A stretch of DNA of 64,000 nucleotides, from assembly GCF_900324475.1 (NCBI RefSeq), contig NZ_LT992502.1, forward strand, positions 1,550,001 to 1,614,000. The letters run 5' to 3'. The position numbers and the translations under genes were made by a program. The notes beneath the pieces are model-generated. The model saw only the letters and a list, made by a program, of their open reading frames with translations. It had not been told where the DNA came from and searched no databases. Below, piece after piece: positions 52,715 through 63,700 of the stretch. The DNA comes from Enterobacter bugandensis (GTDB lineage: Bacteria; Pseudomonadota; Gammaproteobacteria; Enterobacterales; Enterobacteriaceae). Position 1 is the stretch's first letter, and each line of letters begins with the position of its first letter.

Positions 52715-53154
52715 GCAAACACTCCGTGTTCCAGACGACCAATCAAATCGGTGACTTCCAGTGCACCGGTTTCCGTAGCGATCAGGTCAACAGGCGCAAC
52801 ATTGCCAAGCCCGCGCACCGGCGACTGAAGCCAGTTCCATGCTTCTTCTTTACTGCCAAAATAGTCGACGGCCGCATCCAGCACCCGAACAAAACGGGCT
52901 ACGCGTTCGCTCTCATCCGGCGTCAGCGTCCGTCCCGCGCTTTTGCGGCGGGCCACGTTACGTTCGTTAATCCCGGTAACGCGCAAAATGTCCGCTTTCG
53001 ACATGGCCGTCCATTCATGAATATTGTCGAGCACGCTGACGGGCAATCCCTGGTTGAGAAATTCTATCAGCCGCATACCTCTGTTCGCGGGTAAACCGGC
53101 ATAGCGCCAAAGTGCGTTATCAGCAGGTTTCTTGGCGGGGATCCAGGTTCTCAT
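52711..53154 (-). CDS. Xre/MbcA/ParS-type antitoxin
   Basis: 147 residues. An N-terminal helix-turn-helix region (AMSKADILRVTGINERNVARRKSAGRTL) is followed by the DUF2384 C-terminal domain (DAAVDYFGSKEEAWNWLQSPVRGLGNVAPVDLIATETGALEVTDLIGRLEHG) that blocks the RES active site in known complexes. First gene of the pair; it probably represses its own promoter in the 53155-53263 region, back-to-back with the array 3 leader. Confidence 0.93.
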   Translation of the reverse strand: MRTWIPAKKPADNALWRYAGLPANRGMRLIEFLNQGLPVSVLDNIHEWTAMSKADILRVTGINERNVARRKSAGRTLTPDESERVARFVRVLDAAVDYFGSKEEAWNWLQSPVRGLGNVAPVDLIATETGALEVTDLIGRLEHGVFA

Positions 53155-53263
53155 ATTACCTCCTGATTAATGTCATTTGTCATGGTTAAGTATAGCCATT
53201 TGTCATATGGAGTGGAATGGGGATTTTTTGTGCTGGGTGGTTTATGAGAAGAACGATGTTTTG

Positions 53264-53394
53264 ACCCTAATTTTTAACGGTTGTGTAATTCATTAATTTT
53301 AAATGAGTATTTTTGGTGGATAAAAAAGAGGGTCAGAGAAGGTTTTTTAGCTTTTTTTGTATGCAAATCAGTAGGGTGTGGAGATATTATTTCA
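53264..53394 (+). promoter_or_regulatory. Degraded leader of CRISPR array 3
   Basis: Same layout as the other leaders but with changes: ACCCTAATTT (53264-53273); an IHF-like site with one consensus mismatch, TTAAT for TTGAT (53286-53298); and AAAAAAGAGGGT (53322-53333), 62 bases before the first repeat. The 13-base gap between the first box and the IHF-like site is unchanged. Confidence 0.65.
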
Positions 53395-53661
53395 GTGCAC
53401 TGCCGTACAGGCAGCTTAGAAAATATGAAAATGGCGGGGTTATCCCCGTCCTACGTGCACTGCCGTACAGGCAGCTTAGAAATTAACGAGAGCGACGATT
53501 TCCCCGATCGAGACGGTGCACTGCCGTACAGACAGCTTAGAAATTCAATCGAATTAACCGACAGTACCGGGAGTAGTGCACTGCCACACGCAGCTCAGCA
53601 AAATAGAAAATAAGGCCTAACAGTCGTCGCACCGTGCACTGTCGAACAGACAGCCCTGAAG
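53395..53661 (+). CRISPR. CRISPR array 3, variant type I-F repeat, decaying
   Basis: Repeats start at 53395, 53455, 53516, 53576 and 53634. They begin GTGCAC instead of GTTCAC. The third has one change in the stem (GACAG for GGCAG), the fourth is shortened and altered, and the fifth has several changes. Spacers are 32, 33 and 32 bp, then about 30 bp between the two degenerate repeats. Located downstream of the cas genes and the RES-Xre pair. Confidence 0.95.
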
Positions 53662-53708
53662 CTGGAACGAACGGCTAAATAATAGTTCAAATAATCAACA
53701 GCACCACT

Positions 53709-53740
53709 AAAAAATAAGGCCGGGATTAACCCGACCTTTT
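53709..53740 (-). terminator. Terminator of infA
   Basis: Read on the minus strand, GGTCGGG and CCCGGCC pair with one G-U around TTAAT, followed by TTATTTTTT. Lies just downstream of the infA stop codon. Confidence 0.85.
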
Positions 53741-53771
53741 ATATATTCATCTGCCATTACAGGCGAAAAAA

Positions 53772-53990
<219 letters not shown>

Positions 53991-54274
53991 CTAATCCTCT
54001 GGGGTATCACTACCAAGTTTTGAACCGACAAGATAATGCCGAAATTCATCAATTAAGTAAAGAATTGCGCGATTAAAACGCAGCAAAACAGTTTCGGCGC
54101 ATTGCCCAAGCGTCACGGTACAACCGAACAGGAAGCGCATTCGTAAAGGGGAGACGACAGGATAAACGTCAGGACGTTATCTGAAGCGAGGGTCCCAAAC
54201 GGCGGCGGGGCAACAGGCAGAAGCTACTCTGCGGCATAATTATAACACCCTCACAAAAAATATGCGGAAAACAT
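53991..54274. other. infA-aat intergenic region
   Basis: 284 bp containing the infA promoter(s). No tRNA or small gene is seen. Confidence 0.4.
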
Positions 54275-54979
54275 TTAAGCATTGGGCATAAAGAGCGTTC
54301 TGGGGATCCAGAAGTCGCGTGGGAGCTTCTCCTGACGGCAGGCGTCAAGATGCTCGATATACTGTCGTCGCGGGATGTCAACTGCACCGAGAGAGGCCGT
54401 GTGCTCGTTCAGCACCTGACAATCGATCAGGCGTCCGCCGCGCTGGGCAAAGGCCTCGCAGAAGACCAGCAGCGCGGTTTTCGAGGCGTTAACCGCACGG
54501 GAGAACATCGATTCGCCGCAAAACAGCGTCCCTTGCGCCACGCCGTACATGCCGCCAACCAGTTCCCCCTTTTCCCAGACCTCAATGGAGTGGGCGTAGC
54601 CAAGCTCATGGAGCTGGTGGTAAGCGTTGACGATATCGCGGGTGATCCACGTCCCTTCATGGCGATCTTCGGCACAGCCTTCGATCACCTGCCCAAAGGC
54701 GTGATTCAGCGTGACGCGATACGGGGATTTAGCATGGAAACGCTTCATGCTGCGGCTCAGATGGAACTGCGCTGGCCACAGCACGGCGCGCGGGTCGGGA
54801 GACCACCATAAAATCGGGTCGCCGGGAGAAAACCACGGGAAGATGCCGCGCTGGTAGGCCATTAATAGCCGCGCAGGGCTAAGGTCACCGCCAAGGGCCA
54901 GCAGCCCGTTGGGCTCACGCAGCGCTCCCTCCGGCGAAGGGAACGCAATGTTATGACGAGAAAGCTGGACCAGGCGCAT
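54275..54979 (-). CDS. aat: Leucyl/phenylalanyl-tRNA-protein transferase
   Basis: 234 residues, the E. coli length. Contains [21 protein letters not shown] and the GNAT-like core ([33 protein letters not shown]). Adds Leu or Phe to N-terminal Arg/Lys, creating N-degrons that ClpS delivers to ClpAP, both encoded in this window. Confidence 0.97.
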   Translation of the reverse strand: MRLVQLSRHNIAFPSPEGALREPNGLLALGGDLSPARLLMAYQRGIFPWFSPGDPILWWSPDPRAVLWPAQFHLSRSMKRFHAKSPYRVTLNHAFGQVIEGCAEDRHEGTWITRDIVNAYHQLHELGYAHSIEVWEKGELVGGMYGVAQGTLFCGESMFSRAVNASKTALLVFCEAFAQRGGRLIDCQVLNEHTASLGAVDIPRRQYIEHLDACRQEKLPRDFWIPRTLFMPNA

Positions 54980-55024
54980 GACGGCAAAACTCCAGTACGC
55001 GAGTGAGGACGCTACAAATATAGT

Positions 55025-56746
55025 CTACAGACGCTGTTTAAACTGGTAGTAGCGACCCTGTTTCGCCAACAGCTCTGCGTGACTACCTTGCTCAATAATG
55101 TGTCCGTTGTCCATCACAATTATCCGATCAAAACTTGCCAGTCCGCGCAGGCGGTGCGTGACCATCAGGACGGTCTTACCGGTCATGACATTGGCCAGCA
55201 AATCAAGGATTTGGCTCTCGGTTGTGGCATCGAGCCCTTCGGTAGGCTCGTCAAGCAGCATCAGCGGCGCATCGTGCAGCAGCGCGCGCGCAATCGCCAG
55301 GCGGCGCAGCTCTCCGCCGGAGAGTTGACGACCGCCTTCGCCCAGCCAGCTGTTTAATCCCTCGTCCTCAAGCAGCTTATGCAGACCGACCTGTTCCAGC
55401 ATGGCGCGAAGCGCATCATCAGTGGCCTCTGGGGCAGCCAGCAGCAGGTTATCGCGCAGAGTGGCGCTAAACAGATGCACGCGCTGCGGAACGACGCTGA
55501 CGGTCTTGCGCAGGGCCTGCTCGCTGAAATCAGTGAGCGACGTATTATTAAAACGAATCTGACCGCGCTGCGGATCCCAGGCGCGGGTCAGCAGCTGCAG
55601 CAGCGTCGACTTACCGCAGCCGGTACGGCCGAGGATCGCAATCCGCTGCCCTGCATTAACGGAAAGGTTGATACCCTCCAGCGCGTTCTGCGCCTGTTTG
55701 TCATAGGCGAAGGTCACGTTATCAAGCGTCAGCGCCACCTGCTCAGGCACGGTGGTTTGCCCGGCACTGAACGTGACTTCAGGCTCCTGTTCGGCAATCT
55801 GGGTGATGCGCAGGGCAGAGGCGATCACCTGTCCAAGATGCTGGAAAGCGCCCGTCACCGGGGCCAGAGCCTCAAATGCGGCCAGCGCGCAGAAAACAAA
55901 GAGGGCAATAAGAGGGCCTGGCTGGGTATTACCGCCAATCCCGCCGGATGCCAGCCACAGCATGGCGATCACCGCCACGCCGCCGATTAACACCATCAGC
56001 GCCTGCGAGAAGGCCGTCAGTTCCGACTGGCGGCGCTGGGCTTCATGCCAGTTCAGCTCCGTACTTTCCATTCGGGTACGGTAGCGCTTGCTGGCACCAA
56101 AAATGGTCAGCTCCGCCTGGCCCTGAAGCCAGGAGGTCAGCTGCTGGCGGTAATCCCCGCGCAGCCGCGTCAGGTTTTCCCCGGTGGATTTCCCGGCGCG
56201 ATAAAACAGCGGCGGCAGAATGATAAGCGTCAGCAGCATGATCCCGCCCAGCGTCAGCGCAACGGGAACATCCAGAACGGACAGCCCCAGCGTAACTACC
56301 ACAATCACCACAAACGCGCCCACTATCGGGGAGATCACCCGCAGGTAAAGGTGGTCCAGCGTGTCGACATCCGCAACGACACGGTTCAGTAATTCGCCCT
56401 GGCGAAAACGCGCCAGCCCGGCAGGGGAGAGGGGAAGCAGTTTGCTGAAGGTGTAAATGCGCAGGTGCTGCAGGACGCGGAACGTCGCGTCGTGGCTGAC
56501 CAGCCGCTCGAAATAGCGTCCGGCAGTACGGGTAATGGCGGTACCCCGCACGCCTGCCGCCGGCAGCATATAGTTGAAGCTGTATAATCCGGCGAACCCG
56601 GCTACGGCGGAGGCCGACAGGAACCAGCCGGAAAGCGTGAGCAGGCCGATGCTGGCAAGCAGCGTGACAATCGCCAGCACGATCCCCAGCGTCAGCATCC
56701 ACTTGTGGCGTTTATAGAGCGCAAGATAAGGCAGCAGAGCGCGCAT
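55025..56746 (-). CDS. cydC: CydC, half of the glutathione/cysteine ABC exporter
   Basis: 573 residues: six membrane helices, then a nucleotide-binding domain with Walker A GRTGCGKST, signature LSGGELRR and Walker B LMLLDEPTEGLD. With CydD it exports reduced thiols to the periplasm, needed for cytochrome bd and c maturation. Start overlaps the end of cydD by one base. Confidence 0.97.
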   Translation of the reverse strand: MRALLPYLALYKRHKWMLTLGIVLAIVTLLASIGLLTLSGWFLSASAVAGFAGLYSFNYMLPAAGVRGTAITRTAGRYFERLVSHDATFRVLQHLRIYTFSKLLPLSPAGLARFRQGELLNRVVADVDTLDHLYLRVISPIVGAFVVIVVVTLGLSVLDVPVALTLGGIMLLTLIILPPLFYRAGKSTGENLTRLRGDYRQQLTSWLQGQAELTIFGASKRYRTRMESTELNWHEAQRRQSELTAFSQALMVLIGGVAVIAMLWLASGGIGGNTQPGPLIALFVFCALAAFEALAPVTGAFQHLGQVIASALRITQIAEQEPEVTFSAGQTTVPEQVALTLDNVTFAYDKQAQNALEGINLSVNAGQRIAILGRTGCGKSTLLQLLTRAWDPQRGQIRFNNTSLTDFSEQALRKTVSVVPQRVHLFSATLRDNLLLAAPEATDDALRAMLEQVGLHKLLEDEGLNSWLGEGGRQLSGGELRRLAIARALLHDAPLMLLDEPTEGLDATTESQILDLLANVMTGKTVLMVTHRLRGLASFDRIIVMDNGHIIEQGSHAELLAKQGRYYQFKQRL

Positions 56747-58512
56747 CAGATGTCCTCCTGACGGTTCGCCAGCAGGGCGGCGAACGGCCCCTGCGCGGCA
56801 ACAAGAGCGGCGTAATTGCCTTGCTCAACAATATGACCGTTTTCCATCACCCAGATCTCATCCCAGTCAGCAATGCCTTCCAGCTGATGGGTAACCATCA
56901 GGGTGGTTTGCTGCAGGGAAGCGGCGCTCAGGGCCGCCATGACGCGCTGCTCGCTGTGTGAATCCAGGCTGGCAGCAGGCTCATCCAGCAGCATCAGCTG
57001 GCACGGGTTCAGCAGCGCACGGGCGACGGCCACGCGCTGTGCCTGGCCGACAGACAGCCCGGCAGACTGATCGCCTACCACGGTATCGACACCCTGCGGG
57101 AGCAGCGGCAGAAATTCACTGACCCACGCGCGGTCGAGAACGGACTGGAGTTCATCTTCACGAGCATCCGGGCGTGCCAGGAGCACGTTTTCGCGCAGCG
57201 TGGAAGCAGGAAGCTGCGGGTTTTGTCCGACCCAACTGAGCTGCTTACGCCAGGCGTCGGGATCGAGATTACGCAGTTCAGTTTTGTTTATCCGCAGCGA
57301 ACCGGTGTAGGCCATAAAACCGGATAACGCATTCAGCAGAGAACTCTTCCCTGAACCGCTGGTGCCGACCAGCACCACGCGTTTCCCAGCGGGCAGGCTA
57401 AAGTTCAGCGGGCCAGCCAGTACTTTTCCTTCCGGCGAGAGAATGCAGAAATCGCTCGCGTCGACGGTTACCGGCTCTTTAGCGTTCAGCGCCACGTCAC
57501 CACGCTCCGGGTGCGCCAGCGGCGTCTCCAGGAAGGTTTTCAGGCTGTCGGCCGCGCCAACGGCCTGCGCTTTGGCATGATAGAAGGTCCCCAGGTCGCG
57601 AAGCGGCTGGAAAAACTCCGGAGCCAGGATGAGCGCGAGGAAACCGGCAGAAAGGGTCACCGCTGTGCCGTAGTGGCCGAAATCCAGCGCGCCGAGATAG
57701 GAGAAACCGAAATAAACCGCCACGAGGGCAATCGACAGCGAGGTAAAGAATTCCAGCACGCCGGATGAGAGGAACGCCAGGCGTAACACTTCCATCGTGC
57801 GCTGGCGGAAGTCCTGTGATGCCAGGCGAATGTTCTCGGTTTCCGCTTCACCGCGACCAAAAATACGCAGGGTTTCCATCCCGCGCAGACGATCGAGGAA
57901 ATGTCCGCTCAGCCGGCCCAGCGCCAGGAAATTGCGGCGGTTGGCATCAGCCGCACCCATGCCGACCATCGCCATAAACAGCGGGATCAGCGGGGCGGTC
58001 CCCAGCAGGATCAGCGCCGCCACCCAGTTAACCGGGAAGATGGCAATAACAATCAACAGCGGCACAAAAACCGCCAGCGCCATCTGCGGAAGATAGCGCG
58101 CGTAGTAATCGTGCATATCGTCGATCTGCTCAAGGATCAGCGTCGCCCAGCTTCCGGCCGGTTTACCCTGGATCCACGCGGGCCCGGCTTCCTGCAGGCG
58201 GTCGAGCACCTGACGACGGATCTCGTAGCGGATATGCTGTCCGGCGTGGAAGCCGACACGTTCACGCAGCCACACCACCCAGGCGCGCAGGACAAAAACC
58301 AGGATCAGAACAATAAAGGGCAGCAGGAGCGCTTCGCGGGGAATGTTCTCCATGATCATGTGATTAAGAATGCGGGCCAGCAGCCATGCCTGGGCAACAA
58401 TCAACAGACCGCTAACGAACCCCAGAAGACGGGAGATCGTAAGCCAGCGGCGGGAAATAACGCTTTGCTGTTTCAGCCAGCGTGTTAACTCTTGTTGACG
58501 GGTTTTTTCCAT
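56746..58512 (-). CDS. cydD: CydD, half of the glutathione/cysteine ABC exporter
   Basis: 588 residues: transmembrane domain, then Walker A GTSGSGKSS, a non-canonical signature LSVGQAQR (normal for CydD) and Walker B LMLLDEPAASLD. Heterodimer partner of CydC; first gene of cydD-cydC-aat. Confidence 0.97.
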   Translation of the reverse strand: MEKTRQQELTRWLKQQSVISRRWLTISRLLGFVSGLLIVAQAWLLARILNHMIMENIPREALLLPFIVLILVFVLRAWVVWLRERVGFHAGQHIRYEIRRQVLDRLQEAGPAWIQGKPAGSWATLILEQIDDMHDYYARYLPQMALAVFVPLLIVIAIFPVNWVAALILLGTAPLIPLFMAMVGMGAADANRRNFLALGRLSGHFLDRLRGMETLRIFGRGEAETENIRLASQDFRQRTMEVLRLAFLSSGVLEFFTSLSIALVAVYFGFSYLGALDFGHYGTAVTLSAGFLALILAPEFFQPLRDLGTFYHAKAQAVGAADSLKTFLETPLAHPERGDVALNAKEPVTVDASDFCILSPEGKVLAGPLNFSLPAGKRVVLVGTSGSGKSSLLNALSGFMAYTGSLRINKTELRNLDPDAWRKQLSWVGQNPQLPASTLRENVLLARPDAREDELQSVLDRAWVSEFLPLLPQGVDTVVGDQSAGLSVGQAQRVAVARALLNPCQLMLLDEPAASLDSHSEQRVMAALSAASLQQTTLMVTHQLEGIADWDEIWVMENGHIVEQGNYAALVAAQGPFAALLANRQEDI

Positions 58513-58571
58513 TGCGTATTTTGCAGGTGACGTTATAAGAAATTAGACATCTGCATGTTACACGCGAGCAA

Positions 58572-58602
58572 AAATAAAGGCGACCTGTGGCCGCCTTTAT
58601 TT
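58572..58602 (-). terminator. Terminator between trxB and cydD
   Basis: AAATAAAGGCG (58572-58582) and CGCCTTTATTT (58592-58602) form an 11-bp stem around a 9-nt loop; on the minus strand a TTTATTTTT run follows, fitting termination of trxB. Confidence 0.88.
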
Positions 58603-58626
58603 ACGTTTGTTACTGACTTGTAAAGA

Positions 58627-60139
<1,513 letters not shown>

Positions 60140-60634
60140 ATGGTAGATAGCAAGAAGCGCCCTGGCAAAGATCTCGACCGTATCGATCGTAACATTCTTA
60201 ATGAATTGCAAAAGGATGGGCGTATTTCCAACGTCGAGCTTTCAAAACGTGTGGGACTTTCCCCGACGCCGTGCCTTGAGCGTGTGCGCCGACTGGAAAG
60301 ACAGGGTTTTATTCAGGGCTATACGGCTCTGCTGAACCCGCATTATCTGGATGCCTCACTTCTGGTATTTGTTGAGATTACTCTGAATCGTGGTGCGCCG
60401 GATGTGTTTGAGCAATTTAACGCCGCTGTACAAAAACTTGAAGAAATTCAAGAGTGTCATCTGGTGTCCGGTGATTTCGACTACCTGTTGAAAACCCGTG
60501 TGCCTGATATGTCCGCCTACCGTAAGCTGCTGGGGGAAACCCTGCTGCGTCTGCCAGGCGTGAACGACACCCGTACCTATGTGGTGATGGAAGAGGTCAA
60601 ACAGAGCAATCGTCTGGTTATTAAGACGCGCTAA
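60140..60634 (+). CDS. lrp: Leucine-responsive regulatory protein
   Basis: 164 residues from ATG 60140; the frame is open 51 bases earlier but Lrp starts MVDSKKRPGKDLDRIDRNIL. N-terminal helix-turn-helix (about 30-60, ISNVELSKRVGLSPTPCLERV) and C-terminal RAM domain that binds leucine and drives octamer formation. Global regulator of amino-acid metabolism and fimbriae. Confidence 0.98.
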   Translation: MVDSKKRPGKDLDRIDRNILNELQKDGRISNVELSKRVGLSPTPCLERVRRLERQGFIQGYTALLNPHYLDASLLVFVEITLNRGAPDVFEQFNAAVQKLEEIQECHLVSGDFDYLLKTRVPDMSAYRKLLGETLLRLPGVNDTRTYVVMEEVKQSNRLVIKTR

Positions 60635-60690
60635 CACGGAACAGGTGCAAAATCAGCGTAGTTTGATTACACTCCTGTTAATCCATACAG

Positions 60691-60720
60691 CAACAGTGCC
60701 GGGGAGCCCCGGCGCTGTTG
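60691..60720 (+). terminator. Hairpin between lrp and ftsK
   Basis: A 14-bp stem with one G-U pair, CAACAGTGCCGGGG (60691-60704) and CCCCGGCGCTGTTG (60707-60720), closed by AG and followed by TCCGTTTTAG. Likely lrp terminator. Confidence 0.8.
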
Positions 60721-60769
60721 TCCGTTTTAGCAAACAGGCAGGATATGCCTGATACCTGGAGAGCCTTTC

Positions 60770-63700
60770 TTGAGCCAGGAATACACTGAAGACAAAGAAG
60801 TCACACTATCGAAGCTAAGCAGCGGACGTCGTCTCCTCGAGGCTTTGCTGATCGTTATTGCCCTTTTTGCCGTCTGGCTGATGGCAGCCTTACTCAGTTT
60901 CAACCCCTCCGATCCCAGCTGGTCGCAAACCGCGTGGCATGAGCCTATCCATAATTTAGGCGGCGTACCCGGAGCCTGGCTTGCGGACACGCTCTTTTTC
61001 ATTTTCGGTGTGATGGCCTACACTATTCCCGTCATAATCATTGGTGGATGCTGGTTTGCATGGCGTCATCGTCAGAACGATGATTACATCGACTATTTTG
61101 CAGTTTCCCTGCGCCTGATTGGCGCCCTGGCGCTGATCCTCACCTCCTGCGGGCTGGCGGCGATTAATGCCGATGATATCTGGTACTTCGCCTCCGGTGG
61201 GGTGATTGGCAGCCTGCTGAGCTCTGCGCTACAGCCGATGCTTCACAGCAGCGGCGGTACGCTGGCGCTGCTCTGCATCTGGGCGGCCGGGCTGACGCTG
61301 TTTACCGGCTGGTCATGGGTGAGCATTGCCGAGAAAATCGGCAGCTTTATTCTGACGATCCTGACCTTTGCGAGCAACCGTACCCGCCGCGACGACACGT
61401 GGGTCGATGAAGAAGAATATGAAGATGAGTACGAAGAGGAAGACGATGCGCCGGTGCAACGTCGTGAATCTCGTCGTGCTCGTATTCTGCGCGGTGCCCT
61501 GGCGCGTCGCCAGCGCGTTGCTGAAAAATTTGCCAACCCGCTTGGACGTAAAACCGACGCGGCGCTCTTCTCCGGTAAGCGTATGGATGAAGACGAGCAG
61601 GTGGAGTACCGCGCGGCGGGTAGTACAGTCGATCCTGATGATGTGCTTTTCTCCGGCAACCGTGCGATGCCGGGTGATTTCGATGAATACGATCCGCTGC
61701 TTAACGGCCATACCGTTACCGCGCCGGTTGCCGCGGCCGCAGCCGCAACGACAGCATCACAGGCGTATGCCGCGCCTGTCGAAGCCGTGATGCCATCCGC
61801 GCCGGTTCCGCCTCCGGAATCCGCTATTCAGCAGCCTCAGGTTGCCTGGCAGACCGCGCCGGGTGTCCACACGCCGGAGCCTGTTATCGCGCCGGAACCA
61901 GAGAGCTATATCCCCGTGCAGCAGGAGCAGTGGCAGCAGCCTTATCAGCCGCCGCAACCTGAGTATGAACAGCAGCACTATGAGCAGCCTGTGGCCCAGC
62001 CTTATCAGGAGTACGTGCCTGAACCGGTTGAACCTGTGCAGCCTTATGTCGAGCCTCAGCCTGAACCTGAGGTGGTGGAAGAGGTGAAACCGTCTCGTCC
62101 GCCAATGTACTATTTTGAAGAAGTTGAAGAACGCCGTGCTCGTGAGCGCGAACAGCTGGCGGCATGGTATCAGCCTGTGCCTGAACCGGTGCAGGAACCT
62201 GCGCCAAAAGCCCCGTCGGTTTCGGTTCCACCGGTCGACCCGACGCCTGCTGTTGCCCCCGTAGCGGAAAGCGTGAAGCAGGCTACCGCAGCCGCAGCGG
62301 CGGCGGCACCTGTCTTTAGCCTGGCAACGGGCGGTGCGCCGCGTCCGCAGGTGAAAGAGGGAATTGGTCCGCAACTGCCTCGCCCTAACCGCGTCCGCGT
62401 TCCAACTCGTCGTGAGCTTGCCTCCTATGGGATCAAGCTGCCTTCCCAGCGGATGGCCGAAGAGAAAGCGCGTGGGACGGACTACGAAGATGATGCTGAT
62501 GAAATGCAGCAGGACGAGCTGGCGCGCCAGTTCGCCGCGCAGCAGAATCAGCGCTACGGCGAAGACTATCAGCATGATGAACCTATGCTGGAAGACGAAG
62601 ATGACGCGGCTGAAGCCGAATTAGCGCGTCAGTTTGCGGCAACCCAGCAGCAGCGTTACTCAGGTGAACAGCCAGCTGGTGCGAACCCGTTCTCATTATC
62701 GGATTTCGAGTTTTCGCCGATGAAAGATCTGGTGGATGATGGCCCGAGCGAGCCACTGTTCACCCCGAGCGTGATGCCTGAAGCAGAGCCTGTGCGCCAG
62801 CAGCCAGCGCCGCAGGCACAGACTTACGCGCAGCCGCAGCAACCTGTTCAGCAGCCGTATGCGCAACCGCAGCAGCCACAACAGCAGCCGCCGCAGTACC
62901 AGCAGCCAGCACCGCAGCCGCAGGAGAGCCTGATTCACCCGCTGCTGATGCGTAACGGAGATAGCCGTCCGCTGCAGCGTCCGAGCACGCCGCTGCCTTC
63001 GCTGGATTTGTTGACGCCGCCACCGGCTGAAGTCGAACCGGTTGATACGTTTGCCCTGGAGCAGATGGCCCGTCTGGTGGAAGCCCGTCTGGCAGACTTC
63101 CGCATCAAGGCGGACGTGGTGAACTACTCACCGGGTCCGGTGATCACCCGTTTCGAGCTGAACCTGGCGCCGGGCGTCAAAGCCGCGCGTATTTCTAACC
63201 TCTCCCGCGACCTGGCGCGTTCTCTGTCGACCGTGGCGGTACGTGTGGTGGAAGTGATTCCGGGTAAACCGTACGTTGGCCTTGAGCTGCCGAACAAGAA
63301 ACGTCAGACCGTTTACCTGCGTGAAGTGCTGGATAACACCAAGTTCCGCGATAACCCATCTCCGCTGACCGTGGTGTTGGGTAAAGATATCGCCGGCGAC
63401 CCGGTAGTGGCAGACCTCGCGAAAATGCCTCACCTGCTGGTAGCGGGTACCACCGGTTCCGGTAAATCGGTCGGCGTGAACGCCATGATCCTGAGCATGC
63501 TCTACAAAGCGCAGCCTGAAGACGTGCGTTTCATCATGATCGACCCGAAAATGCTCGAACTGTCGGTCTACGAAGGCATTCCGCACCTGCTGACGGAAGT
63601 GGTCACCGACATGAAGGACGCCGCCAACGCCCTGCGCTGGAGCGTCAATGAAATGGAGCGTCGCTACAAGCTGATGTCGGCGCTGGGCGTGCGTAACCTG

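Noticed and set aside
61757..62575. Arg/Leu-rich frame antisense to the ftsK linker
   Set aside because: Product is a by-product of the Pro/Gln/Glu codons of FtsK.
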